From DASXMT01 sp963755985 (GTDB lineage: Bacteria > Actinomycetota > Acidimicrobiia > Acidimicrobiales > RAAP-2), in the NCBI GenBank assembly GCA_963755985.1, contig CAVWLO010000002.1, positions 310,001-374,000 of the forward strand: a stretch of 64,000 nt of DNA, read 5' to 3'. This document shows, in pieces, positions 9,127 through 18,016 of the stretch. A model generated the notes under the pieces. The model searched no databases. It was given only the letters and a program-made list of their open reading frames with translations, and was not told where the DNA came from. A program made the translations under genes and the position numbers. Every line of letters begins with the position of its first letter. Positions within the stretch are counted from its first letter, which is position 1.

Positions 9127-10073
9127 ATGGCCCGACTCGTCTATCTGGGCACGCCGGCGGCCGCGGTACAGCCGCTCCATGCGCTGGTTGACGCCGGGCA
9201 CGACGTGGCGCTCGTGGTCAGCCGAGCCGACAAGCGCCGGGGCCGGGGCAGCGAGCTCGTTCCGAGCCCGGTGAAGGCGGCAGCCATCGAGCTGGGACTG
9301 CCCGTCACCGACACCTTGGACGGCGTATCCTCGAGCGGCGCAGAGCTCGGGGTGGTGGTGGCCTACGGACGGATCATTCCCGGCCACGTGCTCGACGCCG
9401 TTCCCATGGTCAACCTCCACTTCTCGCTCCTACCGCGCTGGCGGGGGCGGCACCGGTCGAGCGGGCCATCCTGGAGGGGGACGCCGAGACCGGCGTCTGC
9501 CTCATGGCGGTCGAGAGGGGTCTCGACACCGGCCCCATCTATGCCCTGGACGACACCTCCATCGACGAGGGCGAGTCGGTGGAGGAGCTCCGGGCCCGCC
9601 TGGTCGACATCGGGTGCCGGCTGTTGGTCGACAACCTGTCGGGGGGCGCGGCGGGGCTACCCATCCCCCATGAGCAAGAGGGCGACCCGAGCTACGCCGA
9701 GAAGATCCGCCCCGAAGAGCTCGAGCTGCGCTGGGAACGCGACGCCACCTATCTGTCGAGGGTGGTGCGACTGGGCCGGGCCTGGACCACGTTCCGTGGA
9801 CGTCGGTTGCGGGTGCTGACCGCGGCGGTCGAGCCGCGAGGACCAGCCCGACCGACAGCGGGTGGCGACAGGGATCGGGCGCCGGCGCCGACACCGAGAG
9901 GAGCGCGGCCAGAGGGCGCCGGCCCGGGCGCACTGGACGGCGATGTCGTCATCGCCGGAGGGGCAACCCGCCTCCGCCTCATCCGAGTCCAGCCGGAAGG
10001 AAAACAGCCGATGTCGGCAGCCGATTGGCGACGCGGGGCACGCCCGGAGCGGTCCGAGCGGCTGGGAGACTGA
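9127..10073 (+). CDS. fmt: Methionyl-tRNA formyltransferase, frameshifted as sequenced
   Basis: Formylates initiator Met-tRNA. The first part (9127 to about 9445) reads MARLVYLGTP and ends at NLHFSLLPRWRG. The family sequence continues (APVERAILEGDAETGVCLMA, then LDTGPIYA) in another frame to the TGA at 10071-10073. One G missing from the G run at 9443-9447 explains the break, so a sequencing or assembly error is likely. Joined, the protein is about 315 residues, normal for Fmt, with the catalytic Asn/His (NLH) and Asp (LDTG) present. The group II intron ends at the start codon; the original start was probably ATG 7168. Confidence 0.88.
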
Positions 10074-10090
10074 CAGGTGGGTGCCGCCGG

Positions 10091-10806
10091 TAGGATCGTG
10101 ACCGATGGCGACCGCCCCTTCTGACCCGGTGATGAGGGTCGCCCCGTCGATCCTCTCGGCCGATTTCGGCAGCCTGTCCCAGGCGGTCAGCGAGGTGGCC
10201 CCGTGCGCCGACTGGCTACACGTGGACGTGATGGACGGCCACTTCGTCCCCAACCTGACCATCGGTCCACCGGTCGTGGCGTCGCTCCGCAAGCACTCGG
10301 ACCTGTTCTTCGACACCCACCTGATGATCACCGACCCGGCCCGGTACCTCGAGTCCTTCCGGGACGCCGGCGCCGACGGGTGCACGGTGCATGTCGAGGT
10401 GGGCGAGACCGAACGGCTGATCGCCCAGATGCGCGCTCTCGGCCTGCGGGCCGGGGTGGCCCTCAACCCGGACACTCCGTTCGACGCGGTCGAGCCGTAC
10501 CTGGGTCTGGTCGATCTGGTCCTGTGCATGACGGTCTTCCCCGGGTTCGGCGGCCAGTCCTTCATGCCGGAGGTGATGCCGAAGGTGCGCCTGGTCCGTG
10601 ATGCGCTGGCCTCGCGCCGTCTCGAAGTCGACCTCGAGGTCGACGGCGGCATCGACGAGGCGACCGTGGTCGAGGCGGCCCGGGCCGGCGCCAATGTCTT
10701 CGTGGCCGGGTCGGCCGTGTTCGGCCGGGAGCGTCCGGTCGAGGCGGCCGGGTCCATCCGCGCCGCGGCCGTGGGCGCAGTAGCCGTTCCCCGCCGTGCG
10801 TCATGA
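10091..10806 (+). CDS. rpe: Ribulose-phosphate 3-epimerase (ATG at 10105) with leaderless promoter
   Basis: Interconverts ribulose 5-phosphate and xylulose 5-phosphate in the pentose phosphate pathway. Coding begins at ATG 10105. The entry starts at the TAGGAT hexamer 10091-10096, eight bases before ATG, which fits a leaderless promoter. Motifs include APSILSADF, HVDVMDGHFVPN, FDTHLMI, VFPGFGGQSF and EVDGGID, which cover the TIM-barrel active site and metal ligands. The coding length (233 residues) is standard. It lies between fmt and ribD, as in mycobacteria. Confidence 0.95.
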
Positions 10807-10830
10807 GTACTGACGGCGAGGCGTCATCGG

Positions 10831-12177
10831 GTGCACACTGACGAGGTGTCATCGGGTGAGCGGCCCTCTGATGAGGAGGTGCCGGGCGAGCTGAGCGAGC
10901 GCTTCAAGGCGCTGAGCGAGCGGGCCAAGAGGCTGGCCGGCTCTCGGGCCGGCCGGCAGCCGGCTGGTCGTGGGGCCGAGGCGCAGCCGGCCGGTGGTCC
11001 GGCCCAGGGACAGCGGGCTGGTCGTGGGGCCGAGGGGCAGCCGGCCGGTGGTCGGGTGGATGGGCAACCGGCGGGTACGGGGGATGCCGGCGCGGTACCA
11101 CTGGCCGCGGCCGACGACGAGCGCTGGATGGGCCTGGCCATCGAGGCCGGTGACCGCGTCCGCGGCCGTACCTCGCCCAATCCCTGGGTCGGCGCGGTCG
11201 TCGTTCCGGCTGACGACTGTGAGTCCTTCACCGGAGCCACCGCTCCCCCGGGAGGGCCCCACGCCGAGATCGCCGCCATCGCGGCCGCCGGCGAGAGGGC
11301 GGCAGGGGCCACCTTGTACGTGACCCTCGAGCCGTGCGCCCACCACGGCCGCACCCCGCCGTGCACCGAGGCCATCGTGGCGGCCGGTATCCGCCGGGTG
11401 GTGGTGGGGATGAAGGACCCGGACCGGCAGGTGGCCGGGGCCGGCATCGCCGCCCTGACCGGGGCCGGGCTCGACGTCGTGGTCGGCGTGGCCGCCGACG
11501 CCGTCACCGAGCAGCTCGCCCCGTATGCCTGTCACCGGCTGACCGGTCGTCCCTGGGTGGTCCTGAAGCTGGCCGTCACGCTCGACGGCCGCACGGCGGC
11601 TCCAGACGGCACGAGCCAGTGGCTGACCGGCGTGGACGCCCGGGCCGACGCCCACCGGCTGCGATCGCGGTCTGACGCCGTGCTGGTCGGGGCCGGTACC
11701 GTCCGGGCCGATGACCCGGCCCTCACCGTCCGCCTTCCCCCCGACGATCCCGACGCCCGCACATCCGGGGAGCAACCACTGCGGGTGGTGCTGGGCCACG
11801 GCCCGAGCGAGGCCAAGGTCCATCCAGCCCTGGAGCTCGAGGGCGACCTGGGCGAGGTCCTCGACGTGCTGGGCCGTCGCGGGGTCATCCAGCTGCTGGT
11901 GGAAGGGGGGCCGTCGGTGGCCCACGCCTTTCACGCGGCCGGGCTGGTCGACCGATACGTGATCTACCTGGCCCCGGCCCTGTTCGGGGGGGACGACGCC
12001 TTCCCCGTGTTTGCCGGGCCCGGAGCACCCACGCTGTCGGCACTGTGGCGGGGGTCGGTGCAGTCGGTGACTAGCCTGGGTGGTGATCTACGGGTGGAAT
12101 TGTCCTCCCGGCAGCACCCCGGACAAGGGCGCCAGAACGCGGAACAAGGGCTAAAGAACCCCGAAGAAGAGCGATAG
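10831..12177 (+). CDS. ribD: Riboflavin biosynthesis deaminase/reductase RibD with repetitive N-terminal extension
   Basis: Performs the deaminase and reductase steps that turn the GTP cyclohydrolase II product into the ribityl pyrimidine precursor. The first 85 residues are low complexity with repeats such as GRGAEGQPAGG; the real enzyme starts near DERWMGLAIEAG. The zinc deaminase motif is HAEIAA followed by EPCAHHGRTPPC. The reductase domain starts near residue 235 with PWVVLKLAVTLDGRTAA and has LLVEGGPSVAHAF. Start GTG 10831. A Gln/Glu/Lys-rich tail follows the enzyme. The N-terminal repeats may be non-essential. Confidence 0.92.
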   Translation: MHTDEVSSGERPSDEEVPGELSERFKALSERAKRLAGSRAGRQPAGRGAEAQPAGGPAQGQRAGRGAEGQPAGGRVDGQPAGTGDAGAVPLAAADDERWMGLAIEAGDRVRGRTSPNPWVGAVVVPADDCESFTGATAPPGGPHAEIAAIAAAGERAAGATLYVTLEPCAHHGRTPPCTEAIVAAGIRRVVVGMKDPDRQVAGAGIAALTGAGLDVVVGVAADAVTEQLAPYACHRLTGRPWVVLKLAVTLDGRTAAPDGTSQWLTGVDARADAHRLRSRSDAVLVGAGTVRADDPALTVRLPPDDPDARTSGEQPLRVVLGHGPSEAKVHPALELEGDLGEVLDVLGRRGVIQLLVEGGPSVAHAFHAAGLVDRYVIYLAPALFGGDDAFPVFAGPGAPTLSALWRGSVQSVTSLGGDLRVELSSRQHPGQGRQNAEQGLKNPEEER

Positions 12178-12257
12178 AACCCTGAAGAAGGGCGATCGAG
12201 CTCTGGGCGAGGGGAAGAGACAGCACCCTCGACGAGGGAAATAGAGGAGCAGGATCG

Positions 12258-13478
12258 ATGCCGTTCTCGACGGTGGAAGATGCAGTAGCGGCGATAGGCC
12301 GGGGCGAGGTCGTCGTGGTGGTCGACGACCAGGATCGGGAGAACGAGGGCGACCTGATCATGGCGGCCGATGCCGTCACGCCCGACAAGATCGCCTTTTT
12401 CATCGCCCACACGTCCGGGTTGATCTGCGTGCCCCTCACCCCCGAGCGGGTCGAGCAGCTCGACCTGCCCCTGATGGTCTCCAACAACACCGAGGTGCAG
12501 CGGACCGCCTTTACCGTGACCGTCGACTACCGGCACGGGACGACCACGGGGATCTCGGCCTCCGACCGGGCCGCCACCATCGCCGCGCTGGCCGATCCCC
12601 ACACCCGCCCCACCGACCTCAACCGCCCCGGGCACATCCTCCCCCTCCGCTACCGCCGAGGTGGCGTGCTCAAGCGGGCCGGCCACACCGAGGCGGCCGT
12701 GGACCTGGCCCGGGCGGCCGGGCGGGCACCGGCCGGCGTGCTCTGCGAGGTGGTGAGCGAGGACAAGACCGGGATGGCCCGCCTCCCCGAGCTCGAGGTG
12801 TTCGCCGAGAAGCACGGCCTGCACCTCATCTCCATCGCCGAGCTCATCCGCTACCGCCGGCGCATGGACAAGCTGGTGCGCCACATCGCCGCGGCCAAGA
12901 TCCCCACCGACTTCGGGGAGTTCACCGCCCACGCCTACGAGTCCCTGCTCGACGGCGAGCAGCACGTGGCCCTGGTCAAAGGCGACGTCGATGGCAAGCC
13001 CGAGGTCCTGGTGCGGGTGCACAGCGAGTGCCTCACCGGCGACGTGTTCGGATCCCTGCGCTGCGACTGCGGACCCCAGCTCCGGGGGGCCATGCAGGCC
13101 ATCGACGCCCACGGCAGCGGCGTCGTCGTCTACCTGCGGGGCCACGAGGGACGGGGCATCGGGCTCGGCCACAAGCTGCGCGCCTACAACCTGCAAGAGG
13201 GCGGCTTCGACACGGTCGACGCCAACCTGGAGCTCGGGCTCCCAGCCGATAGCCGCGAGTACGGCATCGGGGCCCAGATCCTGGTCGACCTGGGCGTGAC
13301 CACCATGCGGCTTATGACCAACAACCCGTCCAAGTACGGCGGGCTCGAGGGATTCGGACTCGACATCGTCGAGCGCGTCCCCATCGAGTCCTCTCCCACG
13401 CCGGAGAACATCCAGTACCTGCGGACCAAGCGGGAGCGCATGGGCCACCTGCTCGAGGGGCTCGATGACGTCCTCTGA
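12258..13478 (+). CDS. ribBA: Bifunctional DHBP synthase / GTP cyclohydrolase II
   Basis: Supplies both precursors of riboflavin: 3,4-dihydroxy-2-butanone 4-phosphate and the pyrimidine from GTP. The RibB half shows DDQDRENEGDLIMAA and TAFTVTVDYRHGTTTGIS. The RibA half begins near residue 205 and has HSECLTGDVFGSLRCDCGPQ (zinc cysteines), GHEGRGIGLGHKL and TNNPSKYGGL. At 406 residues it is full length. The 80-bp spacer after ribD contains GAAGAAGAGCGAT-type repeats. The gene end overlaps the start of ribH. Confidence 0.97.
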   Translation: MPFSTVEDAVAAIGRGEVVVVVDDQDRENEGDLIMAADAVTPDKIAFFIAHTSGLICVPLTPERVEQLDLPLMVSNNTEVQRTAFTVTVDYRHGTTTGISASDRAATIAALADPHTRPTDLNRPGHILPLRYRRGGVLKRAGHTEAAVDLARAAGRAPAGVLCEVVSEDKTGMARLPELEVFAEKHGLHLISIAELIRYRRRMDKLVRHIAAAKIPTDFGEFTAHAYESLLDGEQHVALVKGDVDGKPEVLVRVHSECLTGDVFGSLRCDCGPQLRGAMQAIDAHGSGVVVYLRGHEGRGIGLGHKLRAYNLQEGGFDTVDANLELGLPADSREYGIGAQILVDLGVTTMRLMTNNPSKYGGLEGFGLDIVERVPIESSPTPENIQYLRTKRERMGHLLEGLDDVL

Positions 13479-14013
13479 TGAGACCGAGCTCCCCGAGGGC
13501 ACCATCGCCCGGGTCGGCACTCGGGTGGGACGATCGGTGGTGGGCGGCCACCGGGCCGCCGGCGTCCGTGTCGGCCTGGCCTGTGCCCGGTTCAACGGGG
13601 GGATCACCGAGCGGCTCCTGAACGGCGCCCTCGAGGCGGTGGCCAAGCACGGCGGCGACCTGGGTGCTGTGACCGTGGCCTGGGCGCCGGGTGCCTTCGA
13701 GCTGCCGTTGGTGGCCCGTTCGCTGACCCCGTCGGTGGACGCTGTGGTCTGCCTGGGTGCGGTCATCCGCGGTGACACCGGTCACTACGACTTCGTGGCC
13801 GGGGAGTGCGCGGCGGGCATCCAGCGTGTCCAACTGGACACCGGGACCCCGGTCATCTTCGGCGTCCTCACAACCGACACGGTGGAGCAGGCTCTGGTCC
13901 GCTCGGAGCCTGACGACACCAACAAGGGCTGGGAGGCGGCCGTGGCGGCGATCGAGATGGCCAGCCTCCTGGCCGACCTGCAGCCATCCGCCCTCTCGGA
14001 GCCCGGGGACTGA
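13465..14013 (+). CDS. ribH: 6,7-dimethyl-8-ribityllumazine synthase
   Basis: Condenses the two riboflavin precursors into lumazine, the substrate of riboflavin synthase. Motifs: VGLACARFNGGITERLL, WAPGAFELPLVARS, CLGAVIRGDTGHYDFV and VIFGVLTTDTVEQAL. The start ATG at 13465 overlaps the 3' end of ribBA by 14 bp, implying translational coupling. The first 25 residues before the core are variable. Riboflavin synthase (ribE), often in this cluster, is not in the window. Confidence 0.96.
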   Translation: MTSSDETELPEGTIARVGTRVGRSVVGGHRAAGVRVGLACARFNGGITERLLNGALEAVAKHGGDLGAVTVAWAPGAFELPLVARSLTPSVDAVVCLGAVIRGDTGHYDFVAGECAAGIQRVQLDTGTPVIFGVLTTDTVEQALVRSEPDDTNKGWEAAVAAIEMASLLADLQPSALSEPGD

Positions 14014-14015
14014 CC

Positions 14016-14912
14016 GTGCTCCGTATGGTGCTCCCCAAGGGGTCGCTGGAGAAGGCCACGTTGGAGTTGTTCGCCTCGGCCGACTTGGCGGTGACCCGGT
14101 CGTCGGAAGTCGACTACCGCGCCGCCATCGACGATCCCCGAGTCGACGAGGTCCGCATCCTGCGGCCCCAGGAGATCCCGCTGTACGTGGCCGACGGCAT
14201 GTTCGACGTCGGCATCACCGGCCGGGATTGGGTCGAGGAGCGGGGCAGCGACGTCACCACCCTCGGCATCCTGGCCTACTCCAAGGCCACGTCCAACCCC
14301 ATCCGGGTCGTCCTGGCCGTGTCCAAGGACTCGCCGGCGACTTCGGTGGCCGACCTGGCCGCGTCGGGAACCGGGGCCGGCGGCGCCCTCCGTGTGTCGA
14401 CCGAGTATCCCGAGCTCACCCGGCGCTACCTCGAGAAGCACGGCGTCCGCTCCGAGGTGAGCCTGTCCTACGGGGCGACCGAGGCCAAGGTCCCCGACAT
14501 CGCCGACTGCGTGGTCGAGATCACCGAGACGGGCCGGGCCCTCCGGGCGGCGGGCCTGAAGATCGTCGAGACGCTGTTCACCTCCCACACCGAGCTGATC
14601 GCCAACCCGGCCGCCGCCGCCGACCCCGGGAAGCGTCACGCCATGGAGCAGCTCCTCACCTTGTTGCAGGGGGCGCTCGAGGCTCGAGGGAACGTGCTGG
14701 TGAAGCTCAACGTCCCGGCCGTCCAGCTTCAGGCCGTCATCGACCTGTTGCCCTCACTCCGGTCGCCTACCGTGTCCGAGCTCTACGGCGGGGGCGGGTT
14801 CGCGGTCGAGACCGTGGTGCCGAAGTCGAAGATCAACGTGTTGATCCCGGCGCTGAAGGACCGCGGGGCGACCGACATCATCGAGCTGTCGCTGTCCAAG
14901 ATCGTGCACTGA
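14016..14912 (+). CDS. hisG: ATP phosphoribosyltransferase, long (HisG-L) form
   Basis: Catalyses the first, feedback-controlled step of histidine synthesis, joining ATP and PRPP. Motifs: MVLPKGSLEKATLELF, the substrate region DVGITGRDWVEE, RVSTEYPELTRRYLEKHG and the PRPP-binding DIADCVVEITETGRALRAAG. The C-terminal 75 residues form an ACT-like regulatory domain, so this is the long form that works without HisZ. The start GTG lies 2 bp after the ribH stop, so it is probably co-transcribed with the rib genes, as in mycobacteria. Confidence 0.95.
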   Translation: MLRMVLPKGSLEKATLELFASADLAVTRSSEVDYRAAIDDPRVDEVRILRPQEIPLYVADGMFDVGITGRDWVEERGSDVTTLGILAYSKATSNPIRVVLAVSKDSPATSVADLAASGTGAGGALRVSTEYPELTRRYLEKHGVRSEVSLSYGATEAKVPDIADCVVEITETGRALRAAGLKIVETLFTSHTELIANPAAAADPGKRHAMEQLLTLLQGALEARGNVLVKLNVPAVQLQAVIDLLPSLRSPTVSELYGGGGFAVETVVPKSKINVLIPALKDRGATDIIELSLSKIVH

Positions 14913-14934
14913 ATCGCCGTCGGGTGAGCAGCTG

Positions 14935-15303
14935 ATGACGGCGGACGAGCAAGCGGTCGGGGCGACGAAGGCCCGGGCGTCGGCGGACGGGGCGGGAGCG
15001 ACGGCGAGCGATCACAGTGTCGAACTGCCGCCGGTTCGGGGCCTTCCGCTCCTCGGCCACGTGGCCAGCTTCGACGACCCCCGGGGCATCGGCGTGGTCT
15101 CGTCCGGCGACCGCAGCTTCGGCTTCCACTGCACAGCCATCACCGACGGTTCGCGCCAGGTCGCGGAAGGGACGCCGGTGGCCTTCACCGTCGGCGCCGG
15201 GCACCTGGGCCGCCTTCAGGCGCTTTCGGTCCGGCCGCTGGGCGACGCGTCGCCAGCCGGTCCATCGGGTTCGGCGTCGCCGGCCCCGTCGGCGGTCGGG
15301 TAG
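14935..15303 (+). CDS. Cold-shock-domain protein with disordered ends
   Basis: A 122-residue protein. Residues about 40-105 resemble a divergent cold-shock OB fold: GHVASFDDPRGIGVVSSGD, FGFHCTAITDGSRQVAEGTPVAF, then GRLQALSVRPL. Such proteins bind single-stranded nucleic acids. The classic RNP1 motif is replaced by GIGVVSS ... FGFHCT, so affinity may differ from CspA. Both ends are Ala/Gly/Ser/Pro rich. It follows hisG by 22 bp. Its 3' end overlaps the end of the convergent transporter gene by 88 bp. Confidence 0.75.
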   Translation: MTADEQAVGATKARASADGAGATASDHSVELPPVRGLPLLGHVASFDDPRGIGVVSSGDRSFGFHCTAITDGSRQVAEGTPVAFTVGAGHLGRLQALSVRPLGDASPAGPSGSASPAPSAVG

Positions 15304-16971
15304 CTGTTGGGCGTGGGGACGGCTGCCCCGTCGTCGGGCGGGTAGCTGCCGGGGCCATCGGGCGTGGCGTCCGGGGCCACGGGCGTGCGTCCCGGGCCAT
15401 CGGGCGGGGTCGCCGGGGCCATCGGGCGTGGCGTCCCCGGCCCGGCCGTCTCCGCCGTCGATAGCCCGGCCATCGCGCCCGCCATCGAGAGGTGGTCGAG
15501 CGAGGACACCGTCGCCCTCGCCGTCGACCTCGTTCATGTTCTTACCTGGATCCCGCTCGTCCTCGTACGGGTCGCCCAGGATGTCGCGGGCCAGGTCGAC
15601 GATGACGGCACTGTCGGCGTCCTCTTTGGTCACCTCGCCGAGGAGGGGAGCGGCGAGCAGGCCGGCCACGATCCCCGTCTCGGCCATGGACTCGGTCTGC
15701 ACGACGCTCCATTGCCAGAGTTTCGCCACCATGTCGGTCTTCGGCCGGTGGACGGGGAAACGCAGCCGGGTGTTGACCAGCGCGTGGGCGATGCCGGTGG
15801 CGGCGGGGAAGACCCAGATCAGGCGGTAGTTGCCGGTGACGTCGACCACGGTGGCGGCGACATAGGCCAACGCCACCCCGACCAGGTTGAACGGCGACAG
15901 GACGAGGCCCAGCCGTTCGCCCAGACCACCGGCCCGGGGGAGCAGCTGCAAGAGGTAGGGAGCCAACACGATGATGTAAGCCCCGACGAAGGGCGCGCCG
16001 ATGAAGGCGAGCGCCACGGCCTGCCAGATATGGGTGTCGAAGTACTGCACGCCGGCCAGGAGGGCCCCGATGAGTGGGGCACCGATGGCCAGCTGGCGGC
16101 GGGACAGAGCCCGGCTGAGTGGAATGCCGAGCAGGATGCCGATCAGGAAGGTGGGAATCCCGCTGACCAGGCCGGCGATGGTCTGGGCGCTGGCGCCGGC
16201 GTGGACAACCCGCTGGAAGAACAGGATGGCCACGTACGCCGTCGACCCCAGTCCGGCCCAAAAGAGGAGGGTGCCGGCCAGCAGGACCTTGGCATTGGGG
16301 GCTTCCAGGATCTCCCGGATCTCGGCTCGAGCCGGCCGGGCCCGCGCCTTGCGGTCGGCTGCGGCCCCGAAGGACGCGGCCTTCGACTCCCGCACCAACA
16401 CCAGGACGGCCACGCCGACTGCGCCCATGATGACCGCAGCCACCTGGAAGGGGAGGTTCCAGGTCTCGGGCATGCTCTGCTTCCACGTGGTGATGACCGT
16501 GGCCTTGATGACCAGGCTGGCTAGCGTGCCCAACGCGGTGGTCAGCACCAGCGCCTTCAACCAGCGGCTCCGTCCGAAGACCTCGGGAACCACGGCGACG
16601 TTGGTGAGGGTGAACACTGAGGCGGCCTGGCGGGCGATGACGATGAACAACACCAGGAGCCAGTAGCCCTGGACGACGGTGAACATCCACGTGGCCGCAC
16701 CCATGATGATCAGGCTCACGGCCATGTAGGGGGTCCGGCGCCCGATCCGGCTGCGGGTGCGGTCGCTGAGGCGGCCAGCTATGGGATAGGTCATCCAGCT
16801 GAGGAGCCGGTTGGCGGTCAGGGCGAAGGTGACCGCCAGTGCCCCTGACGACCGTTGCTGGACGTACAGCGTGATGAGCACCCCCGAAACGGCCAGGTTG
16901 GCCCGCGGGCCCACCAGCCCCACCGAGAGGCCGATGAAGCTGCGGACGCGCTTGCCGTCGATCGCCCCCAT
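15216..16971 (-). CDS. MFS transporter (sugar/GPH-like), C-terminal tail frameshifted
   Basis: An integral membrane transporter of about 12 helices. The loop AGRLSDRTRSRIGRRTPYM is the MFS 2-3 loop signature with the basic cluster seen in sucrose/GPH-type carriers; substrate unknown. ATG 16971 (MGAIDGKRVRSFIG) starts the conserved part; the frame stays open to GTG 17232 through a Pro/Gly-rich stretch that is probably untranslated. After the last helix the tail is made of DGPG-type repeats. An indel near 15405-15420 shifts the frame; in the other frame the same composition continues to the stop at 15216. Confidence 0.78.
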
Positions 16972-17228
16972 AGGGGCGCGGCCGGGGGTGCCGGAGCCGC
17001 CCCGGTCGGTTGGCGCAGCCGATGGCCCGGTTGACGGGGCCGACGGGCCGCTTGGTGGGGCCGATCGGTCAGTCGGGCCGCCTCGGGGGCCTGGGGAGCC
17101 CGGGGGGCTCGGCGAGGCCGATTGGCTTGGTAGGGCCGGTGGGTTGCCGTGCCGTTGGCCCGAGATCCACGGCCCGGCGAGACTGGGCTCAGCCGGACCA
17201 CCGGCATGACCCAACCCACGGAGTGAGA

Positions 17229-17816
17229 TCACCCGACGGATCCGTCTCCGGCGCCGTCGGGTGTGTCAGTGCTGGTTTCGGGCCGGGGCGCGCTATCGGC
17301 GGGGGTGCTAGTGGATGGCGCCGCCGCGCTCTCTGCCGGGCCGCCGTTGGCCTGGTCGCCGCTATCCGCCGGGCCGCCGTTGGCCGGTGCCGTACCGGCA
17401 GCCTCACCGGCGGCTCGCTGCGCGCCGTCGATCTGCACATAGGCCAGCCGGAGCTGACTCAGGCCCTCGATGAGCTGGGGCTCCTGGTCGCCCAGCCGTC
17501 CCTCGAGCCCGTTCACCACCGCGGTCATGGCGTCGATGGCCAATCGGGCCTTGGGCAGCATCGGAGGTGTCTGGGAGAGGTACACGGCCGCCAATTCGAA
17601 GAGCCCGTAGCAGTGATTGGCGATGACCACGTCGGCCGGTGTGGACGCCAATTGCCGCCGCATCTCCTCGACTTGTCGGGCGTCGACCTCCTCATCGGCG
17701 CCCGGCCCTGTCGGGCCACCGGAGCCTGGCGGGGCTCCAGCAGGGGGTTGACCTGGTGCCTGTGGGTCGGGCCGGCCGACGGGCCGTTCCCCTCCGGGTG
17801 TCCAAAGAGTGCTCAC
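17229..17816 (-). CDS. DUF1844-like conserved protein
   Basis: A 195-residue protein. Its conserved core, about residues 45-125, reads QVEEMRRQLASTPADVVIAN, then HCYGLFELAAVYL, LPKARLAIDAMTAVVNGLEG and LIEGLSQLRLAYVQI. The core resembles DUF1844 proteins, found beside infC in many actinobacteria; the function is unknown. Both ends are Pro/Gly/Ala/Ser rich. GTG 17816 is preceded on its strand by TAGGCT with a 7-nt gap, so it is probably leaderless. It is divergent from infC and shares the 17817-17830 promoter area. Confidence 0.7.
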   Translation of the reverse strand: MSTLWTPGGERPVGRPDPQAPGQPPAGAPPGSGGPTGPGADEEVDARQVEEMRRQLASTPADVVIANHCYGLFELAAVYLSQTPPMLPKARLAIDAMTAVVNGLEGRLGDQEPQLIEGLSQLRLAYVQIDGAQRAAGEAAGTAPANGGPADSGDQANGGPAESAAAPSTSTPADSAPRPETSTDTPDGAGDGSVG

Positions 17817-17823
17817 GGCTGGT

Positions 17824-18007
17824 AGCCTAAGTCACTGACAGACAAGGAAGCGGAGTCGCGCGGTCGATGACTCCCACCCGGCCACGGCGGTTCTATGCGT
17901 GAGCAGGGTCAATGGATCCGGTTGCCGACAGTCAGTCGGCGAAGGCCCAGCGGTGGTTCCGCTCCCTTTTTATTTGGTTACGGGAACCCGTGACCCCAGA
18001 CAGGGAG
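17824..18007 (+). promoter_or_regulatory. infC leader with two hairpins and a U-tract
   Basis: TAGCCT at 17823-17828 is a candidate -10 for infC and lies back to back with the -10 of the divergent gene. The roughly 180-nt leader contains a short hairpin, AGCGG/CCGCT at 17949-17963, followed by CCCTTTTTATTT, which resembles an intrinsic terminator. Next is an 8-bp hairpin (17976-17995, loop GAAC) just before the ribosome site AGGGAG at 18002-18007. This layout suggests attenuation of the IF3-L35-L20 operon. Whether it is an L20-type leader cannot be decided by eye. Confidence 0.5.
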
Positions 18008-18016
18008 TGAAGTCGA

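Larger units (their letters stand above)
7170..9128 (+). mobile_element. Group II intron inserted at the fmt start codon
   Basis: The element begins near GTTGCG at 7170, close to the GUGYG group II 5' consensus. Domain I sequence follows (CAGACCTGCGGGTGCAAGTC), then the reverse transcriptase ORF, a domain V hairpin (9039-9071) and a domain VI-like stem ending between GACTAC (9124) and CCAAT (9128). Possible EBS1 GGCCG (7318-7322) sits in a hairpin loop and is complementary to exon CGGCC (7163-7167). Both junctions carry ATG, so the boundary is ambiguous by up to three bases. Removal gives TAGCGT, six bases, then ATG GCC CGA, a clean leaderless fmt start. Confidence 0.85.

Noticed and set aside
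11964..13778. Long 604-residue minus-strand frame across ribBA and ribH
   Set aside because: It is antisense to well-conserved genes and has no recognisable domains; a high-GC shadow frame.
17229..17330. Extended N-terminus of the MFS gene to GTG 17232
   Set aside because: The extra 87 residues are Pro/Gly/Ser-rich and precede the conserved MGAIDGKRVRS start; it also abuts the upstream gene end.
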